Shown: positions 24,817-35,660, numbered from the stretch's first letter. The stretch: DNA of 64,000 nt from Bacillus badius NBRC 15713 (GCF_001591605.1 NZ_BCVF01000006.1:1-64000), one strand, 5' to 3'. Program-made: numbers and translations. Notes: a model not told the origin generated them from the letters alone.

Positions 24817-25959
24817 TTAGCAGCCGAGATGACGCGCAATTACTAGGCGCTGAATTTCCGATGTTCCTTCCCCGATTTCCAGTAATTTCGCATCGCGCAA
24901 AAATCTTTCTACGTCATATTCCTTCATATAGCCATAACCGCCATGAATTTGGATTGCCTGGTTGCTCGCACGAAAGCTCGTTTCTGAGGCAAACAGCTTA
25001 GCCATCGCTGCTTCCTTGCCAAACGGCTTTCCTTGATCCTTCAGCCAAGCGGATTTGTGTACAAGATTCCGGGCTAATTCCACTTCTGTCGCCATGTCCG
25101 CCAGCTTGAATTGAATCGCTTGGAATTTAGAAATCGACTGGCCGAACTGCACACGTTCTTTTGCATATTGAAGAGCTTTTTCCAATGCAGCTTGTGCAAT
25201 TCCCACGGCTAAGGCGGCAATAGAAATCCGTCCGCCGTCAAGGGTGTATAAAAACTGGCTGAAGCCTTTTTGACTGTCTCCAAGAAGATTTTCTTTCGGC
25301 ACACGGACATTTTCTAAAACAATTTCACACGTATTCGACGCGCGGACCCCCATTTTGTCGTAGTTGCAGGAAATGGTCACTCCCGGCGCATCCGCAGGCA
25401 CAATAATAGCCGAAATAATGCTTCTGCCGTTATCCTTCTTGCCCGTGACAGCGGTTACAATAATTTGCCGTGCAAAACCGGCATTTGTAATCCAGCATTT
25501 CTCGCCATTAATCACATATTCATCACCGTCCAGCACAGCTTTTGTTCTTGTACCGCCGGCATCCGATCCGGCATTCGGTTCAGTTAATCCAAAAGAACCT
25601 AATGTTTCTCCTTTCGCCATCGGCACAAGCCATTCCTGCTTTTGCTCTTCAGTTCCGAAATAAAAAATCGGGCTGGCCCCCAGGCTGATGGCCGCTGCGT
25701 AGCTGAGCCCTGTGCCGCCGCAGGCTTTGCCAATTTCCTCTACTGCAATCGCATAAGAAACCGTGTCACCGCCAGATCCTCCGTACTCTTCTGGAAAAGG
25801 AATGCCAAGAAGCCCGAGCTCCCCCATCTTTTTAAAGGCCTGTTCGTTAAAGCCTGATGTTTTATCCAGCTCCTGAGCGTATGGCTTAATCTCTTTTTCG
25901 GCAAAGCTTCTGACCATATCCTTTAACATTTGCTGCTCTTTCGTTAATTCAAAATTCAT
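24817..25959 (-). CDS. yngJ: Acyl-CoA dehydrogenase, probable isovaleryl-CoA dehydrogenase (YngJ)
   Basis: 380 residues. FAD-dependent dehydrogenase with FGLTEPNAGSDAGG, WITNAGFA and QIHGGYGYMKEYDVERFLRD signatures. First enzyme gene of the leucine operon; oxidises isovaleryl-CoA to 3-methylcrotonyl-CoA and passes electrons to ETF (not in the window). A palindromic operator lies 30-50 nt upstream of its start. Confidence 0.93.
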   Translation of the reverse strand: MNFELTKEQQMLKDMVRSFAEKEIKPYAQELDKTSGFNEQAFKKMGELGLLGIPFPEEYGGSGGDTVSYAIAVEEIGKACGGTGLSYAAAISLGASPIFYFGTEEQKQEWLVPMAKGETLGSFGLTEPNAGSDAGGTRTKAVLDGDEYVINGEKCWITNAGFARQIIVTAVTGKKDNGRSIISAIIVPADAPGVTISCNYDKMGVRASNTCEIVLENVRVPKENLLGDSQKGFSQFLYTLDGGRISIAALAVGIAQAALEKALQYAKERVQFGQSISKFQAIQFKLADMATEVELARNLVHKSAWLKDQGKPFGKEAAMAKLFASETSFRASNQAIQIHGGYGYMKEYDVERFLRDAKLLEIGEGTSEIQRLVIARHLGC

Positions 25960-25988
25960 GTGAAGTCCCCCTTGTTTTCCATTGGTTT

Positions 25989-26008
25989 GAGACAGACTAG
26001 TCGGTCTC
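25989..26008. promoter_or_regulatory. Palindromic operator of the leucine degradation operon
   Basis: GAGACAGACTAGTCGGTCTC matches its own reverse complement at 18 of 20 positions, centred on ACTAGT. It lies between the TetR gene and the first enzyme gene and is of the size and symmetry bound by TetR-family dimers. The probable ligand is a pathway CoA ester, by analogy with FadR/LiuQ-type regulators. Confidence 0.75.
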
Positions 26009-26031
26009 TATGAGCTTTTATAAAAGCCAGT

Positions 26032-26670
26032 TTAATTGTTAACCGGCTGGCTGTTTAGTAAATAGGCTTGAATATCTTGGTGTTCCATCCCCTGTTTTGT
26101 GACGAGCGCATGGACAAGCAGGTCGTTGAATATGCCGCCAATCTCTTCGATGGACAGCTCTCCTTCTTTCTTGAACCATTTATATGTCCAGTTTACCATG
26201 CCGATAATCGCCATTGTCGTAATCTCCGCTGACACTTCCGGCCGAAAATCGCCGCTTTTTTGCCCCTCTTGGATAATCTGTAAGATGATCTTGCGGTATT
26301 CATCTCTCTTCTCATTGATTTTCTCCTGAAAATCTCCCTTTAGATAGGTGCTTTCCTGATAGAAAACAGTAATGTGCGGCTTATATAAATCAAATACTTT
26401 TGTAAATGATAAAATAACCGCGCACAGCCGGGAAACAGGTGTGCTGTAATCAGCATATGCCTGTTTTGCACGATCAAGCACATACGAAATAAAAATATCA
26501 TGAATGTGGTACAGCAGTTCGTCTTTTGACTTAAAGTTGTGGTAAAACCCCCCCTTAGAAGTACCGCATTCGGCCACAATCTGGTCGACAGTCACTCCAT
26601 GGTACCCATGCTTTTCAAACATCACCAATGATGTCTCTAGAATTCTCTCTTTTAATGGTTTTTTTTTCAT
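26032..26670 (-). CDS. TetR-family regulator of the leucine degradation operon
   Basis: 212 residues. Helix-turn-helix at about 25-50 (VTVDQIVAECGTSKGGFYHNF); the C-terminal ligand domain resembles acyl-CoA-responsive FadR/KstR2-type repressors. It lies directly upstream of yngJ, same strand, with the palindrome between them. Likely represses the operon in the absence of branched acyl-CoA. Ligand and target are inferred. Confidence 0.85.
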   Translation of the reverse strand: MKKKPLKERILETSLVMFEKHGYHGVTVDQIVAECGTSKGGFYHNFKSKDELLYHIHDIFISYVLDRAKQAYADYSTPVSRLCAVILSFTKVFDLYKPHITVFYQESTYLKGDFQEKINEKRDEYRKIILQIIQEGQKSGDFRPEVSAEITTMAIIGMVNWTYKWFKKEGELSIEEIGGIFNDLLVHALVTKQGMEHQDIQAYLLNSQPVNN

Positions 26671-26690
26671 GTTTTATCACCTTTGCTTAG

Positions 26691-26729
26691 ATAGTATCAT
26701 AACAAAAACTGGATTGACAATTATTTTGT
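26691..26729 (-). promoter_or_regulatory. Probable promoter of the TetR gene
   Basis: On the minus strand TTGTCA, an 18-nt spacer and TACTAT lie upstream of the ribosome site AAAGGTGAT. Reasonable sigma-A match; a downstream leucine-operon promoter is less clear. Confidence 0.5.
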
Positions 26730-26788
26730 CAGAAAATAAAAAATAATTTATTCGATTTTTTTGTCTGAAGTCTTGTTTTATCAACAAC

Positions 26789-26815
26789 AAAACCGCCGGA
26801 GAAAACGGCGGTTTT
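26789..26815 (-). terminator. spoVK terminator
   Basis: AAAACCGCCG/CGGCGGTTTT, 10-bp stem with a 7-nt loop, just after the spoVK stop on the minus strand. Confidence 0.85.
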
Positions 26816-26835
26816 GCATCAGACAAATCTCTTTC

Positions 26836-27777
26836 TTACCGTTCGTTTAATTGAATATCCCGCGAATCAATCAGCATTAACTCTTCATATTTATAGTTGT
26901 TCTCATTCAGCAATCGGACCGCCTGGGCACGAGTGGCTTTTTCAATCAAGTTGCGTACATACCTGCCATTGGAGAAGGTCTGCTGGCTTCCTTCCCGGAC
27001 ATGGGCAAAGTGCTCGCGCAGTTTCATTTTTGCTTCTTTGCTGAATCTGTATTCTTTTTCCGCCGCCATTTTTTCAGCAATCGACATCAACTGCTCAGGG
27101 CGGTAATCCGGAAATTGAAAAACGAGCGGAAAGCGGGACTCCAATCCGGGATTCAGCGTAAAAAAGTGGTTCATCTCCCTCGGATATCCCGCTAATATTA
27201 AAATAAAATCATTTTGCTTGTCTTCCATATGCTTAACAAGCGTATCGATCGCTTCTTTTCCGAAGTCTTTTTCCCCTCCCCGTCCGAGTGAGTAAGCTTC
27301 ATCGATAAATAAAATGCCGCCCATCGCCTTCTTAATTAAATCTCTCGTTTTTTGAGCCGTATGCCCAATATATTCACCGACGAGATCAGCGCGCTCTGCC
27401 TCTATTAGATGGCCTTTCGATAAAACTTTCATTTCAAAAAATAACTTTCCGATAATGCGGGCAGCTGTTGTTTTTCCAGTTCCCGGATTTCCTTTAAACA
27501 TCATGTGCAGCACTTGTTTTCCGGCTTTCAATCCTTTTTCTTCCCTTTTTTTACTTATGAAGATCCAAGCATAAATTTCCCGGATCATTTTCTTTAATTC
27601 TTCTAGTCCTACTAACGCATCCAGTTCACTTTCTACCTTCTTCAATACCGCATGCTCAGAAGAACTGGACCACATATAAGGCCGCTCTTCAGAGACTGGC
27701 TGCTGGATGCGGTCATTTTTGGTGTGCAGCACAACATTAATTTGTCCGTTATCTTTCATACGGATCGGCTGCTTCAT
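26836..27777 (-). CDS. spoVK: Stage V sporulation AAA ATPase SpoVK
   Basis: 313 residues from ATG 27777, which follows GGTGGGGTGAT; the open frame extends 21 codons upstream. CbbX-like AAA+ ATPase with FKGNPGTGKTTAAR, GILFIDEAYSLGRG and a sensor-2 arginine region (SNGRYVRNLIEKA). Required for late spore maturation in B. subtilis. Its place beside hfq/miaA matches other Bacillus. I did not find a convincing sigma-E promoter by eye. Confidence 0.93.
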   Translation of the reverse strand: MKQPIRMKDNGQINVVLHTKNDRIQQPVSEERPYMWSSSSEHAVLKKVESELDALVGLEELKKMIREIYAWIFISKKREEKGLKAGKQVLHMMFKGNPGTGKTTAARIIGKLFFEMKVLSKGHLIEAERADLVGEYIGHTAQKTRDLIKKAMGGILFIDEAYSLGRGGEKDFGKEAIDTLVKHMEDKQNDFILILAGYPREMNHFFTLNPGLESRFPLVFQFPDYRPEQLMSIAEKMAAEKEYRFSKEAKMKLREHFAHVREGSQQTFSNGRYVRNLIEKATRAQAVRLLNENNYKYEELMLIDSRDIQLNER

Positions 27778-27894
27778 CTCTATCACCCCACCAAGCTTGA
27801 CGGAGGCCGTCGCATATTGTCTTTTTTTGCGCTTTCCCAAGAAATAATTTCCCTCTTTACAGTCTATTCAGGCCGCAGGCAAACATACGTCTTT

Positions 27895-27932
27895 CTGCAT
27901 ATAAAAAACGCGTACAGGGGACTGTACGCGTT
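27895..27932 (-). terminator. hfq terminator
   Basis: AACGCGTACA/TGTACGCGTT (27907-27932), a perfect 10-bp stem followed by TTTTTTAT on the minus strand. Confidence 0.88.
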
Positions 27933-27943
27933 TAAAGAACATT

Positions 27944-28177
27944 TTATTCTTGATCTTCTAAAGAAATTTGTACGTTTCGTTGAGGAGCAAATGTAGAGAT
28001 AGCGTGCTTATAAACGAGCTGCTGCTTTCCATCCGATTCAAACAGAACAGTAAAATTATCAAAACCTTTTATGTAGCCGCGCAATTGAAATCCATTTAAT
28101 AAAAATACAGTGACGAGTGTTCCGTCTTTTCGAAGCTGATTCAGAAATTGGTCTTGGATATTAATCCCTTGTTTCAT
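27944..28177 (-). CDS. hfq: RNA chaperone Hfq
   Basis: 77 residues, Sm-like fold: Sm1 ([30 protein letters not shown]) and Sm2 with YKHAISTF. Forms a hexamer binding small RNAs and mRNAs. Downstream of miaA as in most Bacillaceae, with its own terminator. Confidence 0.97.
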   Translation of the reverse strand: MKQGINIQDQFLNQLRKDGTLVTVFLLNGFQLRGYIKGFDNFTVLFESDGKQQLVYKHAISTFAPQRNVQISLEDQE

Positions 28178-28214
28178 ATCTTTTCCTCCTCTTTCTATCT
28201 ATACTTAATTAATT

Positions 28215-29168
28215 CTATTTTAAATGCAGCTTTCCTGCTATAAAACCCGAAATTTCTTTTATTTTTTCCGGACGCTTCTCCTCATCTGACAAGTCAAACC
28301 AGTTGACATCCATTTTATTCCGAAACCAAGTGAGCTGCCGCTTGGCATAATTCCGCGAATTTTGTTTTAATTGCTCGACGGCGGCTTCTAATGTTTCCTC
28401 GCCTCTTAAATAACTGAACAGCTCTTTATAGCCGATAGCCTGGACGGCTTGACCGCTGCGAATCCCTTTATCCCAAAGGGTTTTCACCTCTTCAAGGAGA
28501 CCCGCTGCCACCATCTGGTCCACTCTTTCATTAATTCGGCTATAAAGCATTTCCCTGTCCATCGTCAGCCCAATCAGCGCCGTGTCGTATAATAATTCAT
28601 TAGGCTGGCTGCTTTGCTGCTGGGACATCTTCTTGCCAGTTGTATAAAAAATTTCAAGGGCACGAATCACTCTTCTGACGTTATTCGGATGAATGGCCGC
28701 AGCTGCTTCTGGATCAATTCGCTTTAATTGTTCATAAAGCGCTTCTTTGCCCTCATGAGCAGCCTGTTTTTCCAGCTTTTCACGCAATTCGGGGTTGCCC
28801 CCAGACTCAGAAAACTGGTAATCATAAATAACTGATTGAACATATAGGCCTGTTCCGCCGACGATAATAGGCAAAGCGCCTTTATTGGTTATTTCCGTTA
28901 TTTTCTCTCTGACCAGCTGTTGAAATTCAGCAGCTGAAAATGTCTCATCGGGCTCTTTCAGATCGATTAAATGGTGAGGAACGCCTTCCATTTCTTCAAA
29001 GGTCACCTTGGCCGTGCCAATGTCCATGCCTTTATAAACCTGCATGGAATCGCCGCTGATGATTTCTCCTCCGAACCGCTTTGCTAAATAAATGCTTAGC
29101 GCCGTTTTCCCGACCGCTGTCGGCCCAATGATCACGATAAGTTTCTCCCGCTGATGCAATCTTTTCAC
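28215..29168 (-). CDS. miaA: tRNA dimethylallyltransferase MiaA
   Basis: 317 residues. P-loop GPTAVGKTALS near 16, SGDSMQVYKGMDIGTAK and the VGGTGLYVQSV segment. Adds the dimethylallyl group to A37 of tRNAs reading U-starting codons; the product is thiomethylated by MiaB, encoded 15 kb away in this window. Confidence 0.96.
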   Translation of the reverse strand: MKRLHQREKLIVIIGPTAVGKTALSIYLAKRFGGEIISGDSMQVYKGMDIGTAKVTFEEMEGVPHHLIDLKEPDETFSAAEFQQLVREKITEITNKGALPIIVGGTGLYVQSVIYDYQFSESGGNPELREKLEKQAAHEGKEALYEQLKRIDPEAAAAIHPNNVRRVIRALEIFYTTGKKMSQQQSSQPNELLYDTALIGLTMDREMLYSRINERVDQMVAAGLLEEVKTLWDKGIRSGQAVQAIGYKELFSYLRGEETLEAAVEQLKQNSRNYAKRQLTWFRNKMDVNWFDLSDEEKRPEKIKEISGFIAGKLHLK

Positions 29169-29259
29169 TGCCTTTACCGATTTTCTCTTATCGTACCATA
29201 CGTAGAATCAGTTATTAAAGCTAATACTCCATTCTCGCCCTTTTTTTTCTTTTTATACG

Positions 29260-29298
29260 TGCCAAACAAAAAATCCGGCCGCCAACCGCAGCCGGATT
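29260..29298 (-). terminator. glpD terminator
   Basis: AATCCGGC/GCCGGATT stem (29272-29298) followed on the minus strand by TTTTTTGTTTGG. Confidence 0.82.
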
Positions 29299-29302
29299 TC
29301 GA

Positions 29303-30961
29303 TTAGTTTTGAATATCAATTGGGGTTTGTGCATCCCGGATTTCTTTGTCCAGTTCCGCTAAATACTGCTCCGCTGCAGGAGACGGCCAGTCAAACAAGT
29401 CCGCCATGACTGCAACCACTTGCTCTTTATACTGTTTGACTTCATCAATGCGGAAAAACAATGCCCCGGTTCGGCGAATAAAGAAATCGACCGGCTTCAA
29501 TGCCATTTCCTCCGTCACAGCATATAGCAATTGGGCGTACAGCACTTTAGGAAGAAGATCAGAATCCGCCTGTTTAGCGAGCGCAAACAAACGATCAACA
29601 TTCGTGCCGTACATATGAGCCAAATATTTCCCTTCCGTTTCCGAAAGTCCATAAGAGGATGCTTCTTTTGCTTTCTTTTGAGCAAACGGCTCTAGCTGGT
29701 CAGCTCCGCCGATATCTCCTCCCGAGATTGGCAAATGGCGTGTTTGGCAGCTCTTAAAGCTTCTGCCTGTTTCAGCGCTCAATTTTTTAGAGACAAGGTC
29801 TACGACGATTTCGGCCATCTTCCGGTAACCAGTCAGCTTTCCGCCGGCAATGGTAATTAGACCGCTGTCTCCTTCCCAAATCTCATCTTTCCGCGATATT
29901 TCAGAAGGGTCCTTGCCTTCTTCATAAATCAGCGGGCGTACACCAGCCCAGCTGGACTCCACATCCGCCGGTCCTACTTTCACCTCAGGGAACATGTAAT
30001 GAATGGATTTCAATAAATAGTCCCTGTCTTCCTCCAGCATTTTTGGATTGGCCGTGTCCTTGTCATCTCCATAGAAGGTATCCGTTGTGCCCACATATGC
30101 TTTTCCATCGCGCGGAATCGCAAAGATCATCCGGCCATCCGGAGCGTCAAAATATACCGCTTGCTTCAACGGGAAAATTGATTGGTCAATGACAATATGG
30201 ATGCCTTTGGTGAGCCGCAAATGTTTGTTATTAACAGAAAGGTCTTTCTTGCGCACCTTATCCACCCATGGACCGGCTGCGTTAACAATTTTCTTTGCTT
30301 TTACCTCAATTGTCTTTCCTGTTAATACGTCTTTAGCCTCGATACCGATCACTTTTTGATTTTCATAAATAAAATTTTCAGCTTTTACATAGTTTACAGC
30401 TGCGGCTCCTTTTTCAACCGCCTTTTTCATCACTTCTATCGTTAACCGGGCATCATCCGTCCGGTATTCAACATAGTAGCCGCCGCCGACTAATCCTTCT
30501 TTTTTTACAAGCGGCTCTTTATGAAGCGTTTCGTCAGCTGTCAGCATCGTTCTTCGCTCTGATTTTTTCACATTGGCGAGAAAATCGTAGACGCGCAAGC
30601 CGATGCCTGTCGAGAACTTGCCAAAAGTGCCGCCTTTATGCATAGGCAGAAGCATCCATTCCGGTGTAGTCACGTGCGGTCCGTTTTCATATACTACTGC
30701 ACGTTCCTTGCCGACCTCGGCCACCATCTTCACCTCAAACTGCTTCAAGTAACGCAGCCCGCCGTGAACAAGTTTTGTGGAGCGGCTGGAAGTCCCTGCA
30801 GCAAAATCTTGCATTTCTACAAGAGCCACCTTCATTCCGCGCGTGGTCGCATCTAATGCAATCCCCGCTCCTGTAATCCCGCCTCCGATAACGAGAAGAT
30901 CAAATTCTTCGTTTTGTAAATGGCTCAGCCATTGTTCACGCTCTACATTTGAAAATTTCAT
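29303..30961 (-). CDS. glpD: Aerobic glycerol-3-phosphate dehydrogenase
   Basis: 552 residues from ATG 30961 (TTGGAGGGG upstream); an upstream open frame runs through the leader hairpin and is not coding. FAD-binding [20 protein letters not shown] near 25 and [15 protein letters not shown]. Oxidises glycerol-3-phosphate to dihydroxyacetone phosphate and feeds electrons to the quinone pool at the membrane. Has its own promoter and a GlpP-controlled leader. Confidence 0.96.
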   Translation of the reverse strand: MKFSNVEREQWLSHLQNEEFDLLVIGGGITGAGIALDATTRGMKVALVEMQDFAAGTSSRSTKLVHGGLRYLKQFEVKMVAEVGKERAVVYENGPHVTTPEWMLLPMHKGGTFGKFSTGIGLRVYDFLANVKKSERRTMLTADETLHKEPLVKKEGLVGGGYYVEYRTDDARLTIEVMKKAVEKGAAAVNYVKAENFIYENQKVIGIEAKDVLTGKTIEVKAKKIVNAAGPWVDKVRKKDLSVNNKHLRLTKGIHIVIDQSIFPLKQAVYFDAPDGRMIFAIPRDGKAYVGTTDTFYGDDKDTANPKMLEEDRDYLLKSIHYMFPEVKVGPADVESSWAGVRPLIYEEGKDPSEISRKDEIWEGDSGLITIAGGKLTGYRKMAEIVVDLVSKKLSAETGRSFKSCQTRHLPISGGDIGGADQLEPFAQKKAKEASSYGLSETEGKYLAHMYGTNVDRLFALAKQADSDLLPKVLYAQLLYAVTEEMALKPVDFFIRRTGALFFRIDEVKQYKEQVVAVMADLFDWPSPAAEQYLAELDKEIRDAQTPIDIQN

Positions 30962-30999
30962 AATGTCCCCTCCAATTGTTAAATACCTCATTTTCACTA

Positions 31000-31078
31000 A
31001 AAGAAAACGAAAAGAGACCTGCCAAAACATAACGATGGGTCATCGCTATGAAGACAGGTCTCTCTGTTTCTCCAGACA
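31000..31078 (-). promoter_or_regulatory. glpD leader: GlpP-type antitermination site
   Basis: The leader holds a terminator hairpin with arms AGGTCTCT (31056-31063) and AGAGACCT (31013-31020), followed by a T-rich stretch. Just upstream is TGGAGAAACAGAGAGA, matched by TGGAGAACAAAGAGA in the glpF leader. In B. subtilis GlpP with glycerol-3-phosphate binds such leaders and prevents termination. Confidence 0.82.
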
Positions 31079-31096
31079 ATTTATTAACTTAATTTC

Positions 31097-32630
<1,534 letters not shown>

Positions 32631-32633
32631 TTA

Positions 32634-33452
32634 TCAAGCATCTGCTTCGTTTGAAGCTGTATGGTTTTTCTTCCCCATCATCAGTATAACGAGTAAAACA
32701 ACAAAAGTAACAGCTAACACTCCCCAGAATGCCGGTACAATATCTCCGGTAAAGAAAGCCCGGTAAAACAAGCCGCCCAGTGAACCGCCAAGCAGCGGGC
32801 CGACAACAGGTATCCAGGCATATTGCCAATTCGAACCGCCTTTGCCGGCAATCGGGAGCAAGAAGTGAGCGATACGCGGGCCGAGATCACGCGCAGGATT
32901 AATGGCATAACCAGTCGTTCCGCCTAAAGATAAGCCGATAGCCACAATTAATAACCCTACGATAAATGGATTCAGTCCTTCTGTAAATTCATTGGCTCCA
33001 ATCGATAATATTCCAACCGTCAAAATAAAAGTCCCAATGATTTCACTTAACAAGTTGGAAAAGGTATGCTTAATTGCCGGCCCGGTAGCAAACACACCCA
33101 GCTTGGCTCCCGGGTCATCCGTCGCTTTCCAATGAGGCAGAAAGTGCAAGTAAACAACGGCTGCGCCGATGATCGCCCCGATCATTTGTGCAGCAATGTA
33201 AGGAGCAACGTCTCCCCAGGCAAAATCGCCGGCAAAAGCTAAGGCCAGCGTGACGGCAGGGTTTAAATGAGCGCCGCTAAATTGGCCCACAGCATACACA
33301 GCCATCGCAACAGCCAGCCCCCATCCCCAAGCAATCACCATCCATCCGGAAGCAAAAGCAAACGACTTTTTCAAATTCACATTTGCACAAACCCCGGCTC
33401 CAAATACAATTAACAAAGCTGTTCCGAACAGCTCTCCCCAAAATGGTGTCAT
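32634..33452 (-). CDS. glpF: Glycerol uptake facilitator
   Basis: 272 residues, MIP/aquaglyceroporin family with six TM helices and the two half-helix motifs HLNPAV and INPARDLGPR (the aspartate after the second NPA is typical of glycerol channels). Allows glycerol diffusion into the cell for GlpK. Confidence 0.96.
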   Translation of the reverse strand: MTPFWGELFGTALLIVFGAGVCANVNLKKSFAFASGWMVIAWGWGLAVAMAVYAVGQFSGAHLNPAVTLALAFAGDFAWGDVAPYIAAQMIGAIIGAAVVYLHFLPHWKATDDPGAKLGVFATGPAIKHTFSNLLSEIIGTFILTVGILSIGANEFTEGLNPFIVGLLIVAIGLSLGGTTGYAINPARDLGPRIAHFLLPIAGKGGSNWQYAWIPVVGPLLGGSLGGLFYRAFFTGDIVPAFWGVLAVTFVVLLVILMMGKKNHTASNEADA

Positions 33453-33529
33453 TCTTTTTTACTCCCTTTCTCCGTGAAATAAGTACTATCCAAGAGTGCC
33501 TTGTCAGATGAACAGAGCCCTTAAAGCAA

Positions 33530-33605
33530 AAAAAAACAAAAAGATCCACAACAAACAGCCGCAAAAATTGCGTGTGTTGTGAATCTCTTTGTTCTCCATC
33601 ACAAA
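33530..33605 (-). promoter_or_regulatory. glpF leader: GlpP-type antitermination site
   Basis: Terminator hairpin with arms AGATTCACAACA and TGTTGTGGATCT (33586-33542) followed by TTTTTGTTTTTTTTTT on the minus strand. The upstream arm is preceded by TGGAGAACAAAGAGA, nearly the same as in the glpD leader. Confidence 0.85.
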
Positions 33606-33621
33606 TTATTAACTTATCCTT

Positions 33622-33650
33622 AAGATAATACGTTTTGAAAGCGCCGTCAA
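33622..33650 (-). promoter_or_regulatory. glpFK promoter with cre-like site
   Basis: TTGACG (33650-33645), 17 nt, TATCTT (33627-33622) on the minus strand. The near-palindrome TTGAAAGCGCCGTCAA (33635-33650) covers the -35 and fits the CcpA cre consensus except for one position. Catabolite repression of glpFK through CcpA is known in B. subtilis. Confidence 0.7.
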
Positions 33651-33672
33651 CTAATTTACCATACATTATTTA

Positions 33673-34236
33673 TTAATAATATAATTTCCACAGTTCCCGG
33701 TCAGAAGTTGTAATGGCACAGGCCCCGGCTTCCAGCGCCTCTTCCACTTCTTCTCTCGTTTCGATCAGCCCGCCCGCGAAAATCGGTTTTTTAGTTTTTT
33801 CATGCAGCTCTTTAATGACCTTGGGCACTACCCCCGGCAGTACCTCAATATAGTCGGGATCGGTCCGCTCAATTAATTTAATGCTGCGCTCCAGGGCGCT
33901 TGAATCGATAATAAAGGCCCGCTGTGTGGCCAGAAGCCCTTTTTGCTTTGCCCTGACGATGGCGTTTCCCTTTGTGGAAATAATCCCATACGGTTTTACA
34001 TATTGTGCAATGAATTCAGCTGCATATTCATCGCTTGTCAAACCGTGGATTAAATCCAGATGCAAAAACATCTTTTTTCCATGCTGCCGGGCATAGTCAA
34101 ATACACTCTTGACCATGCCGACATGCAAATCTAAAAACACTCCATACTCAAACGGAGTTTCAAGCATTTTATCAAAATCTTTCATTGTCCGAACTGCCGG
34201 CAATATTTTTTGGCCGTGAAAATTCATCGGCTGCAC
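33673..34236 (-). CDS. glpP: Glycerol operon antiterminator GlpP
   Basis: 187 residues, GlpP family TIM-barrel-like RNA-binding regulator: FLHLDLIHGLTSDEYAAEF, DPDYIEVLPGVVPK and PIFAGGLIETREE. Binds glpF and glpD leader RNAs with glycerol-3-phosphate. First gene of the glpP-glpF-glpK-glpD cluster. Confidence 0.95.
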   Translation of the reverse strand: MQPMNFHGQKILPAVRTMKDFDKMLETPFEYGVFLDLHVGMVKSVFDYARQHGKKMFLHLDLIHGLTSDEYAAEFIAQYVKPYGIISTKGNAIVRAKQKGLLATQRAFIIDSSALERSIKLIERTDPDYIEVLPGVVPKVIKELHEKTKKPIFAGGLIETREEVEEALEAGACAITTSDRELWKLYY

Positions 34237-34284
34237 CCCTTTTATTCTAATTCTCTTTTTGGCTAAACGAAAAGTTGTCTGTCA

Positions 34285-35472
34285 TTAGCTGAGCGGGAGC
34301 ATTTTTTCCTTCTTTAAAGGCTTCCCTCCATATAAGAAAAAGATGATCGTTACGAGGCCGAAAATGGAGCTGATAACAGCAAAAAAGCTGACCGCCTGAA
34401 ACAGCTGCAAAGCAAGCCCACCTAAGTAAGGACCAGTCAGGCTGCCGATGCTGAAGGCCATGCCGCACAAGAGATTCCCCGTTGGCAGCAAGGGTCTTGG
34501 CATCAAATCGGTCATAAAGCTAATGCCCAAGCTAAAAGTAGAACCGACCAGCATCCCTGCGAGAAATATGCACATTAATAGCAAGGGATACATCTGATCA
34601 ATGAGCGCGGCACTAAAAAACAATAACGTTCCAGATAATAAGACGATGGATAATATCCTCTTTCTTCCGTATTTATCGCTCATCATGCCTAATGGAAATT
34701 GGAAGACGATACCGCCAATTGCGAATGACATTAAAATGATGGAAATTTCTTGAACAGACAAGCCGGTTCGCACACCGTAGATCGGATAAATTCCATTAAA
34801 GGACGTCTCCAAAAATCCGTAAGCAAACGTTGGCAAAAAAGCGAGCCACCCATAGCGGAAAGCTTCCCTAAACCGTTTCATTGTTTCCCACATTGAATTG
34901 GTCTCCACCTGCTGCTCCGGAAAATCATTTTTAAGGAAAAATAAAAAGACCCAGCAAACTAAACAAAGAACCGCCGAAAGGATAAACGGCAGAGCTTCAC
35001 CGTAATGGATGAGCCCTGTCATCAATGGACCAGCAGCAAATCCCAAGCCGAAAAAGAGGCCGTAAAGCGAAATATTCCTCCCGCGCCGCTCAGGAGAAGA
35101 AAAAGTCGTAATCCATGTTTGCGTGCCGAAATGAAGCGCATGATCGCCGATTCCGATCAAGAGACGTAAAATAAACCAAAACCAGAATGATTTCCACAAA
35201 GGAAAAGCAAACAAAGCAGCAATCACCAGCAGGCCGCCTCCGATAATTACGGGCTTGTAGCCAAATTGCCGCAGAGGTCTTTCCATAAACGGCGAAACAA
35301 GCAATATACCGATATACAAACCAGTCGCATTTAATCCATTCAGCGAAGCTGGCATGCCTTCCTGTTCAAATAACACTGCAATCAGCGGCAGCAGCATCCC
35401 TTGGCTAAATCCAGAGATGGCCACCACACTGACAAGTACACCTAACCGAAACCGTTCTCCTGTATTAGCCAT
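34285..35472 (-). CDS. Major facilitator superfamily transporter
   Basis: 395 residues, about 12 TM helices; motif A-like segments GMMSDKYGRKRI and SPFMERPLRQFGYK. Resembles drug/proton antiporters. It is divergent from a MerR regulator gene and an ABC exporter gene, so multidrug efflux is plausible. Substrate unknown. Ends just before glpP. Confidence 0.82.
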   Translation of the reverse strand: MANTGERFRLGVLVSVVAISGFSQGMLLPLIAVLFEQEGMPASLNGLNATGLYIGILLVSPFMERPLRQFGYKPVIIGGGLLVIAALFAFPLWKSFWFWFILRLLIGIGDHALHFGTQTWITTFSSPERRGRNISLYGLFFGLGFAAGPLMTGLIHYGEALPFILSAVLCLVCWVFLFFLKNDFPEQQVETNSMWETMKRFREAFRYGWLAFLPTFAYGFLETSFNGIYPIYGVRTGLSVQEISIILMSFAIGGIVFQFPLGMMSDKYGRKRILSIVLLSGTLLFFSAALIDQMYPLLLMCIFLAGMLVGSTFSLGISFMTDLMPRPLLPTGNLLCGMAFSIGSLTGPYLGGLALQLFQAVSFFAVISSIFGLVTIIFFLYGGKPLKKEKMLPLS

Positions 35473-35600
35473 AATAACTCTTACTCACCTCTTATGTCCT
35501 TGCGCTGCATCTAAAATTTCTCTCTTTGTCTATATTAGGCTATTTCGCTTGGCTCGTATAGAGAGGAAGCGGCAAAACTGTTTTGCCTTATTTTTTTAAC

Positions 35601-35631
35601 TTGCACATCACGTAACGTGATGTTTTAGAAT
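35601..35631 (+). promoter_or_regulatory. MerR-type promoter and operator
   Basis: TTGCAC (35601-35606) and TAGAAT (35626-35631) are separated by 19 nt, the overlong spacer of MerR-activated promoters. The spacer region is the palindrome ACATCACGTAACGTGATGT (35605-35623), perfect around its central base. The regulator probably bends this DNA to activate its own operon. Confidence 0.9.
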
Positions 35632-35660
35632 GAAGCTAACGAACAAATGGAGGGAGCACA

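Noticed and set aside
26700-26790. Plus-strand promoter-like TTGACA near the TetR gene
   Set aside because: TTGACAATT is followed by a poor -10 and no rightward gene; the region is explained by the minus-strand TetR promoter and the spoVK terminator.
30962-31030. N-terminal extension of glpD
   Set aside because: Would translate through the leader terminator hairpin; ATG 30961 has GGAGGGG and gives the family length.
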